Assembly: GCA_031271325.1 (NCBI GenBank)
Contig: JAISVY010000018.1
Span: forward strand, 1-30,939
Direction: 5' to 3'
DNA length: 30,939 nt
From: Oscillospiraceae bacterium
GTDB taxonomy: Bacteria; Bacillota; Clostridia; Oscillospirales; UBA929
Shown here: positions 15,401 through 23,134 of the stretch, in pieces
Layout of the letters: every line of letters begins with the position of its first letter
How positions within the stretch are numbered: the first letter of the stretch is position 1
Program-made: the position numbers and the translations under genes
The notes under the pieces: model-generated
The model's database searches: none
Told to the model about the DNA's origin: nothing
The model's input: only the letters and a program-made list of their open reading frames with translations

Positions 15401-15499
15401 GCTCCGTGCGCGCCTCACGACCGGCCGCCTCAGCTGACCCGGCTGCGCCCGCAAGCTCACTATGCCTGCGTGTCTTAGCCCCCTGCGAGCCGACGGAGC
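15401..15499 (-). repeat. inverted-repeat-bounded spacer between infA and rpmJ
   Basis: GCTCCGT (15401-15407) and ACGGAGC (15493-15499) bound a GC-rich segment. Inside, the minus strand can form CGCAGGC-ATAGTGA-GCTTGCG (one wobble pair) and a CGGCT/AGCCG pair around it. There is no open frame with a ribosome site and no promoter. It may be a small palindromic repeat inserted in the operon or an RNA processing or regulatory structure. Confidence 0.5.
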
Positions 15500-15506
15500 A
15501 ATTCTC

Positions 15507-15725
15507 TTACTTACTTCTCCAAGTAATTCTCCCGCGTGTTAAGTCGTACGGAGACATTTGCACCGTGACTTTATCGCCGGGGAGGATACGGATAAAATTC
15601 ATACGCAGCTTACCCGAAATGTGGGCGAGGATCTTATGCCCGCCGGTGATTTCCACGGCAAACATCGCGTTCGGCAGCGCTTCGCGCACTATGCCTTCCA
15701 CTTCGATTACGTCGTCTTTCGCCAT
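15507..15725 (-). CDS. infA: translation initiation factor IF-1
   Basis: 72 residues, exactly the usual size. It is an S1-like OB fold with MAKDDVIEVEGIVREALPNA, GHKILAHISGKLRMNFIRI and VTVQMSPYDLTRGRI. It occupies the A site during initiation on the 30S. GGAGGTGA precedes the ATG by 8 nt. It lies between map and rpmJ as usual in Bacillota. Confidence 0.98.
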   Translation of the reverse strand: MAKDDVIEVEGIVREALPNAMFAVEITGGHKILAHISGKLRMNFIRILPGDKVTVQMSPYDLTRGRITWRSK

Positions 15726-15742
15726 TTGAAAATCACCTCCGT

Positions 15743-16498
15743 TCAGTCAGCAGCAACCGTCAGCAATTCGGGTTCCCCTGCGGTAATCAGCACCGTATGT
15801 TCATGGTGGGCGCTCAGGGAACGGTCTTTGGTCACGATTGTCCATCCGTCCCTCAGCGTCTCTGTTTCGCCGCCGCCCGCCGTGATCATCGGCTCTATGG
15901 CGATTGTCATGCCGGGTAACAGCCGCGCGCTGCCGCGCTTGGAATCCCGAAAATTCGGAACCTCCGGGTCTTCGTGAAGCTCGCGCCCCACCCCGTGCCC
16001 CGTCCAGTCGCGGACGACGGCGCAGCCGTTTCGTTCCGCGTATTTCTCGACGGCCGCCGATATGTCGGATATACGTTTGCCCGCCAGGGCATGCGCCAAT
16101 CCTTCATAAAAGCATTTGCGCGTGACTTCTATCAGCCGCAGGGCTTCTTCGGAAACGCTGCCAACCGGGAAGGTGGCCGCCGTGTCTCCGTGAAACCCCT
16201 CGAAGTACGCGCCGACGTCGATACTGACGATGTCGCCCTCGCGAAGGGTGCGTCTCCCGGGAATCCCGTGGATGACCTCTTCGTTGACCGAGGTGTTGCA
16301 GGAAGCGGGATACCCCCGATACCCCAGAAAACTGGGCTTTGCGCCTTGCTTGCGCAGATACTGGCGCAGCGCGTTGTCGATCTGCCGGGTCGAGACGCCG
16401 GGCTGGATCATCGCTCCCGCCACTTTCAACGCCGCTCCCGCGATTGCCCCGGCTTTCCGCATGGCTTCGATTTCGCGCTCCGACTTGATGACAATCAT
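15743..16498 (-). CDS. map: methionine aminopeptidase, type I
   Basis: 251 residues, type Ia without an N-terminal extension. It removes the initiator Met from nascent proteins. The five metal ligands are visible: Asp94 and Asp105 in DVGAYFEGFHGD, His168 in GHGVGR, Glu202 in IEPMI and Glu233 in HHEHT. The start codon overlaps the adk stop (ATGA), indicating translational coupling. Its place in the ribosomal cluster couples N-terminal processing to ribosome output. Confidence 0.97.
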   Translation of the reverse strand: MIVIKSEREIEAMRKAGAIAGAALKVAGAMIQPGVSTRQIDNALRQYLRKQGAKPSFLGYRGYPASCNTSVNEEVIHGIPGRRTLREGDIVSIDVGAYFEGFHGDTAATFPVGSVSEEALRLIEVTRKCFYEGLAHALAGKRISDISAAVEKYAERNGCAVVRDWTGHGVGRELHEDPEVPNFRDSKRGSARLLPGMTIAIEPMITAGGGETETLRDGWTIVTKDRSLSAHHEHTVLITAGEPELLTVAAD

Positions 16499-17124
16499 CC
16501 GAGCGCTTCCGTGATTCGCCGGTTGATATCCATGACGTCGCCCGCGCCGATGACAAACCGCAGCTTCCCCAGGCGCTCATAAAACCCTTTTAAGGGTTCG
16601 GACTGCTCATGGTATACCCGCAAACGCTCGCGCACCGTTTCCGGCTCGTCGTCCGCGCGCCGGGTCAGCGTTCCTCCGCAGATGTCGCAGATGCCTTCGG
16701 CTTTCGGGCGGTTGTATTCTGTGTGGAACACGGCATTGCAAGTCAGGCAGACGCGCCGCCCGGCCATCCGGCGTTCGATGTCGCTGTCGGGCACTTCAAT
16801 GGAAAGCGCAATGTCGGGGCTGATGCCCAGTTCCTCCAGCAGTTCCGCCTGAGGGATGGTGCGGGGAAACCCGTCCAGGATATATCCGTTTTCGCAGTCG
16901 CTCTCTTTCAAACGGCTTTGCAACGCTTCGGCTACCACCCCGTCGGGAACCAGTTTGCCGGCATCGACATAGCTCTTTGCCTTGAGACCGGTTTCTGTCT
17001 GTTCCCGGATTGCGGTGCGCAGGATGTCCCCGGTGGAGATCACGGGTATGCCCAGCGTCTTGCCGGTCATCGCCGCTTGGGTTCCCTTGCCGGAACCCGG
17101 CGCTCCCAGTAATACGAGAATCAT
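16495..17124 (-). CDS. adk: adenylate kinase
   Basis: 209 residues. P-loop GAPGSGKGT (8-16), DGFPRT (84-89), and a long LID with a four-cysteine Zn site (Cys126, Cys129, Cys146, Cys149). It interconverts ATP, AMP and ADP. It overlaps secY by ATGA at its start and map by ATGA at its end. The Zn-LID form is usual in Gram-positive bacteria and fits the other C+ proteins of this cluster. Confidence 0.98.
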   Translation of the reverse strand: MILVLLGAPGSGKGTQAAMTGKTLGIPVISTGDILRTAIREQTETGLKAKSYVDAGKLVPDGVVAEALQSRLKESDCENGYILDGFPRTIPQAELLEELGISPDIALSIEVPDSDIERRMAGRRVCLTCNAVFHTEYNRPKAEGICDICGGTLTRRADDEPETVRERLRVYHEQSEPLKGFYERLGKLRFVIGAGDVMDINRRITEALG

Positions 17125-18398
17125 TCAAGGAACCCCTTATAATGCCGCATCAGCATCTGAGACTCAATCGCCTTAACCGTCTCCAGCGCCACGCCGACTA
17201 CGATCAGCAGCGAGGTTCCGCCCATCGCGAGCCCCTGAACCGTCAGTACGTTGCTCATGATGATCGGCAGAACGGCGATCACGCCCAGGAACAGAGCGCC
17301 GAACAGCGTAATGCGGTTGAGCACCTTGCGGATAAAGTCCACCGTGGGTTTGCCCGGACGAAAACCGGGGATAAACCCGCCGTTTTGCTTCAGGTTATTC
17401 GCGATTTCGACGGGATTGAACTGAATGGCCTGATAGAAATAGCTGAACGCCACGATCAAAACCAGATAGAGCACCGCGTACGGCCACGACTGGGGTCCGA
17501 ACCAGCTGTTGACGCTGTCGCGCGCGTTCTCGGAGATAAACGCCGCGATTGTGGACGGGAACGAGGCGATCGAAGAGGCGAAGATGATCGGCATGACGCC
17601 GGACATGTTGACCTTCATCGGCAGAAACGTGCTCTGCCCTCCGTACATTTTACGCCCGACCATCCGTTTTGAATACTGGATCGGGATCCGGCGCTCGGCG
17701 TTGGTGATATAGACGACGAACGCGACCGCCGCGACGGCGAGAATGAGGATGACGAACAACATCAGCCATCCGTTGGTGCCTTGCCCCTGAACCAGAGCGA
17801 TGCCGCTCTCTACCATAGCCGGGCCGCGGCTGACAATCGAAGCGAACAGGATGATCGAAATGCCGTTGCCGACGCCGAACTCGGTGATCTGCTCGCCGAG
17901 CCACATGATAAACGCGGAACCGGCGGTCAGCGTGAGGATGATGATCACGGCGGCGAAAATGCTGTCTTCGGTCACAACATTATAACTGCGCATCAGCACG
18001 TAGTTGCCCCAGCCGAGCAGCCCGCCCAGAGCGACGGTTGCGTAGCGGGTGATGGCGGCGTTCTTCTTGCGACCTTCCTCCCCGCCTTCCTTCTGCATCC
18101 GCTCCAGAGCGGGGATGCCGACGGTCAGCAGGTTCATGATGATCGAGGCGTTGATATACGGTTGGATGGACAGCGAAAAGATAGAGCCGGACGAGAACGC
18201 GCCGCCGCTCATCATGTTGATCACGCCGAGAGCCGTGCCGGAGAGCTGCTGGTTGAACATTTCCGTAAAGGCTTCGGTATTGACGAACGGAACAAAGACC
18301 TGCGAGCCGAACCTGTAGATCGCCAAAATGAACAGCGTAAACAGGATCTTCTTGCGAAGGTCGGTGATCCGCCAGGCATTCCGCAGTGTTTCAATCAT
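17121..18398 (-). CDS. secY: preprotein translocase subunit SecY
   Basis: 425 residues with about ten membrane segments. The start RNAWRITDLRKKILFTLFIL, the segment IQPYINASIIMNLLT and the cytosolic loop FIPGFRPGKPT (the SecA/ribosome-contact C5 region) are family hallmarks. It forms the SecYEG channel. It lies 37 nt downstream of rplO and overlaps adk by 4 nt. It would export the deacetylase of this window, among others. Confidence 0.98.
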   Translation of the reverse strand: MIETLRNAWRITDLRKKILFTLFILAIYRFGSQVFVPFVNTEAFTEMFNQQLSGTALGVINMMSGGAFSSGSIFSLSIQPYINASIIMNLLTVGIPALERMQKEGGEEGRKKNAAITRYATVALGGLLGWGNYVLMRSYNVVTEDSIFAAVIIILTLTAGSAFIMWLGEQITEFGVGNGISIILFASIVSRGPAMVESGIALVQGQGTNGWLMLFVILILAVAAVAFVVYITNAERRIPIQYSKRMVGRKMYGGQSTFLPMKVNMSGVMPIIFASSIASFPSTIAAFISENARDSVNSWFGPQSWPYAVLYLVLIVAFSYFYQAIQFNPVEIANNLKQNGGFIPGFRPGKPTVDFIRKVLNRITLFGALFLGVIAVLPIIMSNVLTVQGLAMGGTSLLIVVGVALETVKAIESQMLMRHYKGFLE

Positions 18399-18435
18399 AC
18401 TGATACCTCATTTTGCGCGTTGTACACGCGTTGCG

Positions 18436-18876
18436 TTATGCGCCGGCGCACTTGCCGCCGGCCGCTTCTATCTTTTGCTTCGCCGATGCGGAAAAGCTGT
18501 CGGCGACGATGGTGAGCGCGGCCGTGATCTCGCCGCCGCCCAAAACCTTCAGCCCGTATTGGCATTTGCTGAGAACCCCGTGCTCCAGCAGCGTCTTGGC
18601 GGATACGGTCGTTCCGCTCTCAAATCCGGCGAACGCGCCGAGGTTGACGGCGGTCAGCGGTTTGGCGAAGACGTTGTTGAATCCGCGCTTCGGCAGACGG
18701 CGTTTGAGCGGGTTCTGTCCGCCCTCAAAGCCGTGCTTGCGGCTGTAGCCGCTGCGGGCTTTCTGACCCTTATGCCCACGCCCCGAAGTCTTGCCGTTGC
18801 CCGAACCGGGACCGCGCCCCACGCGGTAACCGTCCTGACGGGCTCCTTCGGCGGGAGCCAATTCATGCAGTTTCAT
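18436..18876 (-). CDS. rplO: 50S ribosomal protein L15
   Basis: 146 residues. The N-terminal Gly/Arg-rich segment (RVGRGPGSGNGKTSGRGHKG, about 18-37) threads into 23S rRNA; GFEGGQNPLKRRLPKRGF follows. A late 50S assembly protein. Its ATG overlaps the rpmD stop (ATGA). Confidence 0.98.
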   Translation of the reverse strand: MKLHELAPAEGARQDGYRVGRGPGSGNGKTSGRGHKGQKARSGYSRKHGFEGGQNPLKRRLPKRGFNNVFAKPLTAVNLGAFAGFESGTTVSAKTLLEHGVLSKCQYGLKVLGGGEITAALTIVADSFSASAKQKIEAAGGKCAGA

Positions 18877-19055
18877 TTCGTCTCCCCCTGTGACACCTTG
18901 ACGAGGTAGCGGATCTGCGCGAGTTTGCCGCGCGTCGCTTCGTTGTCGGGCTGTTCGGTCACGCTTCCGATACGCCGCAGTCCAAGACTGTGGGCGGTGG
19001 CGATGTGTTTGTCATGCCGTCCGTTCAGGCTTTTAACCAATGTGATTTTAACCAT
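18873..19055 (-). CDS. rpmD: 50S ribosomal protein L30
   Basis: 60 residues from ATG 19053-19055, which has GGAGG upstream; a longer in-frame start would add 16 non-homologous residues. MVKITLVKSLNGRHDKH and ATAHSLGLRRIGS are the family signature. It overlaps the rpsE stop by 8 nt and rplO by 4 nt. Confidence 0.97.
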   Translation of the reverse strand: MVKITLVKSLNGRHDKHIATAHSLGLRRIGSVTEQPDNEATRGKLAQIRYLVKVSQGETK

Positions 19056-19566
19056 GACGAACCTCCAGAATACTCTCCGGCGACTTTCCGCGTACACGCG
19101 CAACGTCCGCGACGCTCTTCAGGGACTTCAAGCCCTGCATCGTGGCGGTGACGACGTTCTGCGGATTGTTGGAGCGAAGGCACTTGGTACGTACGTCGTG
19201 GATGCCCGCGGCTTCCATCACGGCGCGAACCGGACCGCCCGCGATAACGCCGGTACCGGGCGCGGCGGGTTTTAAGAGCACTCGCCCCGCGCCGAACACG
19301 CCGATGACCTCGTGCGGGATGGTCGTGCCCTTGAGATTGATCTTGACAAGGTTCTTCTTCGCGTCCTCAATGCCCTTGCGGATCGCGTCGGGAACCTCAC
19401 CCGCTTTGCCCAACCCAAAACCGACCATTCCGTTGCCGTCGCCGACAACGACCAAAGCGGCGAACTTAAAGATACGTCCGCCCTTTACGGTTTTGGAAAC
19501 GCGGTTTAAGGAGATGACCTTTTCCTTCATATCGGACGCGGCCGGGTCAAATCTCTGCTGAGGCAT
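19048..19566 (-). CDS. rpsE: 30S ribosomal protein S5
   Basis: 172 residues from the second ATG (19564-19566). This start gives the usual N-terminus (MPQQRFDP) and an 11-nt spacing from AGGAGG; the first ATG (19573-19575) is only 2 nt from that site. The dsRBD-like part has LNRVSKTVKGGRIFKF and ALVVVGDGNG; the second domain has GPVRAVMEAAGIHDVRTK. It acts in decoding fidelity and the mRNA entry helicase activity, where S3, also in this cluster, is its partner. Confidence 0.96.
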   Translation of the reverse strand: MPQQRFDPAASDMKEKVISLNRVSKTVKGGRIFKFAALVVVGDGNGMVGFGLGKAGEVPDAIRKGIEDAKKNLVKINLKGTTIPHEVIGVFGAGRVLLKPAAPGTGVIAGGPVRAVMEAAGIHDVRTKCLRSNNPQNVVTATMQGLKSLKSVADVARVRGKSPESILEVRHG

Positions 19567-19583
19567 GGTATTCATCCCCTCCT

Positions 19584-19946
19584 CTAAAACTTCAGTCCCG
19601 CTTCGCGCGCGCCTTCGGCCAGCTCTTGCACGCGCCCGTGGTAGAGATAGCCGCCGCGGTCGAAGACGACGTCGGTAATGCCCTTCTTCACCGCGCGTTC
19701 GGCAACCATTTTGCCGACTTCGCGAGCCGCCGCCTTGTTTCCCCCGGCGGAACCGCCGAACTCTTTATCGAGCGAAGAGGCGGAACAGAGGGTAACGCCG
19801 GTGGCGTCGTCGATGACTTGCGCGTAGATGTGGTTTAAGCTGCGGTATACATTGAGCCGGGGGCGCGACGCGCTTCCCTCGATCTTTCCGCGAACACGGC
19901 GGTGGCGCCTCTGGCGCTGCGCCTCGGTATCAGGCCGTTTGACCAT
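19584..19946 (-). CDS. rplR: 50S ribosomal protein L18
   Basis: 120 residues. RHRRVRGKIEGSASRPRLNV (about 14-33) and the C-terminal DVVFDRGGYLYHGRVQELAEGAREAGL (shown in parts: FDRGGYLYHGRV, LAEGAREAG) are diagnostic. It binds 5S rRNA together with L5. It lies 14 nt after rplF and 17 nt before the chosen rpsE start. Confidence 0.97.
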   Translation of the reverse strand: MVKRPDTEAQRQRRHRRVRGKIEGSASRPRLNVYRSLNHIYAQVIDDATGVTLCSASSLDKEFGGSAGGNKAAAREVGKMVAERAVKKGITDVVFDRGGYLYHGRVQELAEGAREAGLKF

Positions 19947-19960
19947 TGTCCCCGCCTCCT

Positions 19961-20506
19961 CTACTTCTTCTTGCCGCCGGTCTTGCCTTCTTTGCGGCGA
20001 ATGACCTCTCCGGCGTATTTGATGCCCTTGCCTTTATACGGCTCCGGCGGACGTTTTTCGCGAATTTCTGCGGCGAGCTGCCCCACCTTTTGCTTGTCGC
20101 TGCCCGATACGGTGATCTTGTTGCCCGCAACCTCGATCGCCAAGCCTTCGGGCGGGTCAATGAATACCTGATGCGAATAGCCGACGTTGAGAACCAGCTG
20201 CTTGCCTTGCATCGCGGCGCGGTAACCGACCCCGTTGACTTCCAGCTGTTTGTTGAAGCCCGTCGTGACGCCCACGATCATGTTGTCGAGCAGGGTGCGC
20301 GCGAGTCCGTGCTGGCTGCGGTGCTCTTTGCTGTCGTTTTGGCGCTTCGCGTTGATGACGGCGCCGTCTTTCTCAAACGCGATCATCGGCGGCAGCTGCT
20401 GTTGCAGCGTGCCCTTCGGACCTTTGACGGTGGCAAAGTTGGCTTCGCTGAAACTGACATCCACGCCGGCCGGAACGGGGATGGGTTTTCTTCCGATTCG
20501 TGACAT
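19961..20506 (-). CDS. rplF: 50S ribosomal protein L6
   Basis: 181 residues from ATG 20504-20506 (MSRIGRKPIPVPAGV), with GGAGGGG upstream; a longer frame to 20557 lacks support. Two tandem L6 domains and the C-terminal RPPEPYKGKGIKYAGEVIRR are typical. It binds near the sarcin-ricin loop and the factor-binding site. It ends in a Lys-rich tail KEGKTGGKKK. Confidence 0.97.
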   Translation of the reverse strand: MSRIGRKPIPVPAGVDVSFSEANFATVKGPKGTLQQQLPPMIAFEKDGAVINAKRQNDSKEHRSQHGLARTLLDNMIVGVTTGFNKQLEVNGVGYRAAMQGKQLVLNVGYSHQVFIDPPEGLAIEVAGNKITVSGSDKQKVGQLAAEIREKRPPEPYKGKGIKYAGEVIRRKEGKTGGKKK

Positions 20507-20522
20507 AGTTATAACCCCTCCC

Positions 20523-20921
20523 TTACCAAACGAACGCAAGGACTTCTCCGCCGACATGCGCCGCGCGCGCCTTCTTGTCGGTCATAAGTCCCCTCGAAGT
20601 GGAGATGATGGCGATACCGAGACCGCGAAGCACCTGCGGAAGCTCTTCCGAGCCGGCATAGATGCGCAGACCGGGTTTGGAAACGCGGCGCAAGCCCGTG
20701 ATGGCTTTTTCCTTTGTGGGCAGGTATTTCAGCGCGACGCGCAGAATGCCCTGACCTTTGTCCGCGATAAACTGTACGCTCTTGATATATCCTTCTTCGA
20801 GAAGGATGTCGGCAATCGACCTCTTCAGGTTAGACGCCGGAATATCCACCGTTTCATGACGGGCGGCGTTGGCGTTGCGGATCCGTGTGAGCATATCCGC
20901 AACAGGGTCTGTGATTTGCAT
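20523..20921 (-). CDS. rpsH: 30S ribosomal protein S8
   Basis: 132 residues. It starts DPVADMLTRIRNANAARHE and has the C-terminal GLGIAIISTSRGLMTDKKAR signature. A primary binder of 16S helix 21; in E. coli it represses the spc operon by binding the rplE-rplX region. GGAGGT precedes the ATG. The 118-bp spacer to rpsN is unusually long and structured, see the separate entry. Confidence 0.98.
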   Translation of the reverse strand: MQITDPVADMLTRIRNANAARHETVDIPASNLKRSIADILLEEGYIKSVQFIADKGQGILRVALKYLPTKEKAITGLRRVSKPGLRIYAGSEELPQVLRGLGIAIISTSRGLMTDKKARAAHVGGEVLAFVW

Positions 20922-20950
20922 GTTCGGTTACCTCCTGTTTGTTGAGGTTT

Positions 20951-21033
20951 CGGAGCGGCGGTATTTGGGCGCGCCCAAACCTATCTGCTCCGGGTGCTGT
21001 GCCGCGTTTCACGCGCGGCCGGGCGGTGAAACG
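20951..21033 (-). other. two hairpins in the rpsN-rpsH spacer
   Basis: Hairpin 1 (20951-20992) is centred on the perfect palindrome TTTGGGCGCGCCCAAA (20964-20979), with a second CGGAGC/GCTCCG stem placed exactly symmetrically around it. Hairpin 2 pairs CGTTTCAC (21005-21012) with GTGAAACG (21026-21033). Neither is followed by a T-run on the transcribed strand, so they are not ordinary terminators. Candidate roles are mRNA processing, stability control or a protein binding site. Confidence 0.6.
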
Positions 21034-21039
21034 GCTCGT

Positions 21040-21225
21040 TTACCAGCTTGCTTTCCGTACGCCCGGGATCTGCCCTTTGTAGGCAATCTCGCGGAAACAG
21101 ATGCGGCACACGCCGTAGTTGCGCAGATACGCGTGCGGCCGTCCGCAGATCTTGCAGCGGTTGTAGGCTCGCGTGGAAAACTTGGGCGTTTTCTGCTGCT
21201 TGAGAACCAATGCTTTCTTAGCCAT
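21040..21225 (-). CDS. rpsN: 30S ribosomal protein S14, type Z
   Basis: 61 residues, the short Zn-containing form. MAKKALVLKQQKTPKFSTRAY, cut here after the first 20 or so residues, leads into CKICGRP...YGVCRIC with the C-x2-C/C-x2-C ribbon, and the chain ends GQIPGVRKASW. It lies in the 30S head. It follows rplE by 17 nt and precedes the structured spacer before rpsH. Confidence 0.97.
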   Translation of the reverse strand: MAKKALVLKQQKTPKFSTRAYNRCKICGRPHAYLRNYGVCRICFREIAYKGQIPGVRKASW

Positions 21226-21242
21226 ATCCCGGCCTCCCCTGC

Positions 21243-21788
21243 CTAAGCGGTTTGGGCGAACGGTGCGCCCAGCAGTGTCAGCAGTTCCCGCGCCTCTTCG
21301 TCGCTTTGGGCGGTCGTGCAGATCACAATATCCATACCCCGTATCTTGTCGATCTTGTCGTAGACGATCTCGGGGAAGATCAGCTGTTCTTTCAGACCCA
21401 GCGCGTAGTTGCCGCGCCCGTCAAACGCCGAGGGGCTGATGCCGCGGAAGTCGCGCACACGGGGCAGAGCCACGTTCAGCAAGCGATCCAGAAACTCCCA
21501 CATCTTGGCGCCGCGCAGCGTCACCTTCACGCCGACCGGCATTCCCGCGCGCACCTTGAAGTTCGCGACGGATTTGCGGGCGTACGTGACGACGGCCTTT
21601 TGTCCGGTGATCTGGGAGATGTCGCCCGCCACCGCGTCCAGCACTTTGGAATTGTCGCGGGCGTCGCCGCAGCCTACGTTCACGACGATTTTATCCAGCC
21701 TCGGAATCTGCATCACGCTCTTATAGGTGAACTTCTTCATAAGAGACGGCGCGATTTCCTTTTGATAACGGTCTTTCAATCGCGGCAT
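21243..21788 (-). CDS. rplE: 50S ribosomal protein L5
   Basis: 181 residues. Family hallmarks are YKSVMQIPRLDKIVVNVGCG, TGQKAVVTYARKSVANFKVR, RDFRGISPSAFDGRGNYALG and DEEARELLTLLGAPF (each under 21 residues here). It binds 5S rRNA and the central protuberance. It starts 13 nt after the rplX stop. The region around its start is where S8 acts in E. coli; I did not see an obvious helix-21 mimic. Confidence 0.98.
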   Translation of the reverse strand: MPRLKDRYQKEIAPSLMKKFTYKSVMQIPRLDKIVVNVGCGDARDNSKVLDAVAGDISQITGQKAVVTYARKSVANFKVRAGMPVGVKVTLRGAKMWEFLDRLLNVALPRVRDFRGISPSAFDGRGNYALGLKEQLIFPEIVYDKIDKIRGMDIVICTTAQSDEEARELLTLLGAPFAQTA

Positions 21789-21801
21789 TGTTCATAGCCT
21801 C

Positions 21802-22119
21802 CTAGATGGTATCTCCGCACTTTTTGCATACTCTTGTCTTCGTGCCGTCGTCGGATATTTGGAACGCCGCCCTTGTGGGTTCATGGCATTTCGGGCAGAT
21901 GCGCATAACCTTCGGCGCGTAGACGGGAATCTCTTTGGTGATGATGCCGCCCACGTCGGTCTGACGGCGGGCTTTCTGGTGTTTATGCGCCACGTTGACG
22001 CCCTCAATCAGCACTTTGTTCGCCGCCGGAAAGGTTTGCAAAACCTTGCCCTTTTTGCCTTTGTCTTTGCCCGACAGCACGACGACGGTATCGTCCTTGC
22101 GGATAAATAGGTTGTTCAT
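21802..22119 (-). CDS. rplX: 50S ribosomal protein L24
   Basis: 105 residues. An N-terminal KOW domain (DTVVVLSGKDKGKKGKVL) is followed by EGVNVAHKHQKA. A C-terminal Zn ribbon has CPKC...CKKC, the C+ version seen in many Clostridia but absent from Bacillus subtilis L24. An assembly initiator of the 50S. It starts 2 nt after the rplN stop. Confidence 0.97.
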   Translation of the reverse strand: MNNLFIRKDDTVVVLSGKDKGKKGKVLQTFPAANKVLIEGVNVAHKHQKARRQTDVGGIITKEIPVYAPKVMRICPKCHEPTRAAFQISDDGTKTRVCKKCGDTI

Positions 22120-22121
22120 AA

Positions 22122-22490
22122 TCAGATAACCTCCGGGGCAAGGGACAGTATCTTCATATAATCCCGGTCGCGAAGCTCGCGGGCTACCGGGCCGAAGATG
22201 CGCGTCCCGCGCGGGTTTTTGTCGTCGCGAATCAGAACGGCCGCATTGTCGTCGAAGCGGACGTATGAACCGTCGGCTCTGCGGATGGCTTGCGCCGTGC
22301 GCACGATGACCGCCTTGACCACGTCGCCTTTCTTGACGGCGCTGGCCGGCGCGGCTTTGCGCACCGAGGCGACGATTACGTCGCCGACCCCGCCGTATTT
22401 GCGGGAGGAGCCGCCCAGAACGCGGATGGTCTTAATCTCTTTGGCGCCGGTGTTGTCGGCTACCGTAAGATACGTTTCCTGCTGAACCAC
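22122..22490 (-). CDS. rplN: 50S ribosomal protein L14
   Basis: 122 residues. GTG start at 22488-22490 with AAGGTGA 8-9 nt upstream. Family motifs are LTVADNTGAKEIKTIRVLGG, GDVIVASVRKA and RGTRIFGPVARELRD. It lies at the subunit interface near bridge B8. It begins 15 nt after the rpsQ stop. Confidence 0.97.
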   Translation of the reverse strand: MVQQETYLTVADNTGAKEIKTIRVLGGSSRKYGGVGDVIVASVRKAAPASAVKKGDVVKAVIVRTAQAIRRADGSYVRFDDNAAVLIRDDKNPRGTRIFGPVARELRDRDYMKILSLAPEVI

Positions 22491-22505
22491 GCTTCGTCAC
22501 CTTCT

Positions 22506-22931
22506 TTACTTGGCTTTTTCAATGATCTCCACTAAGCGCCAGCGCTTTTCTTTGGATATGGGGCGGGTTTCCATGACCAGAACCTTATCGCCTACGCCGC
22601 ACTCGTTGTTTTGGTCGTGCGCCTTGAGCTTGTATGTGCGCTTGATGATTTTTTTGTACAGCGGGTGGCGGACATGGGTTTCGATCGCCACCACGACGGT
22701 TTTGTCCATTTTGTCGCTCACTACGATGCCGGTACGCGTCTTGCGGAAGTTGCGGCCGCTTTTCGGGGTTTCCTCCGGGGCGACAGGCGCTTCCGGCGCA
22801 GCCGGTGCGGCGGCTTCCGCGGCTTTAGTGGCCGGGGTCTCTTTGACGGGCGTTTCGGCAGCCGCTTGCGGTGTGACGGGAACGTCCGGGGTTTCCTCCT
22901 GCGGCGCGGCGTTATTCAGTTCTTCCGTCAT
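22506..22931 (-). CDS. rpsQ: 30S ribosomal protein S17 with long N-terminal extension
   Basis: 141 residues, against about 85 for the family. The conserved OB-fold core starts at about residue 60 (GRNFRKTRTGIVVSDKMDKT). The first 58 residues are Ala/Pro/Glu/Thr-rich and acidic (for example PVKETPATKAAEAAAPAAPE), probably disordered. No ATG, GTG or TTG lies near the usual start, and AAGGAGG precedes the ATG at 22931, so the extension appears to be translated. The gene overlaps rpmC by ATGA. S17 is a primary 16S binder; the extension would project from its N-terminus on the body of the 30S. Confidence 0.95.
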   Translation of the reverse strand: MTEELNNAAPQEETPDVPVTPQAAAETPVKETPATKAAEAAAPAAPEAPVAPEETPKSGRNFRKTRTGIVVSDKMDKTVVVAIETHVRHPLYKKIIKRTYKLKAHDQNNECGVGDKVLVMETRPISKEKRWRLVEIIEKAK

Positions 22932-23134
22932 CTTCCGGCCGCCTCCTTGAGCTCATTTTCGCGAATCAGGGTTTTGACCCGCGCGATGTCGCGTTTTACG
23001 TCGCTGATACGGATGGGGTTATCCAGTTGGTTGGTCGCGTGCTGCATACGCAGGTTGAAGAGGTCTTTTTTAAGGTCGGAGAGCTTGCTTCCCAACTCGC
23101 CGGGATTCAGTTCCCGCAGTTCGGCGATTTTCAC
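22928..23134 (-). CDS. rpmC: 50S ribosomal protein L29
   Basis: 68 residues from GTG at 23132-23134, the start that matches the family (VKIAELRELNPGELGSKL) and has GGGAGG upstream; the longer frame adds 16 unrelated residues. Two long helices, with NLRMQHATNQLDNP and IRISDVKRDIARVKT. It lies at the exit tunnel, where trigger factor and SRP dock. It overlaps rplP by GTGA and rpsQ by ATGA. Confidence 0.96.
   Translation of the reverse strand: MKIAELRELNPGELGSKLSDLKKDLFNLRMQHATNQLDNPIRISDVKRDIARVKTLIRENELKEAAGR

Noticed and set aside
20964..20979. TTTGGGCGCGCCCAAA as a transcription-factor operator
   Set aside because: It lies inside an operon, far from any promoter, and its symmetric flanks favour an RNA hairpin.
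22755..22931. S17 extension as a wrong start call
   Set aside because: There is no ATG, GTG or TTG near the canonical start, and the AAGGAGG site supports the distal ATG.
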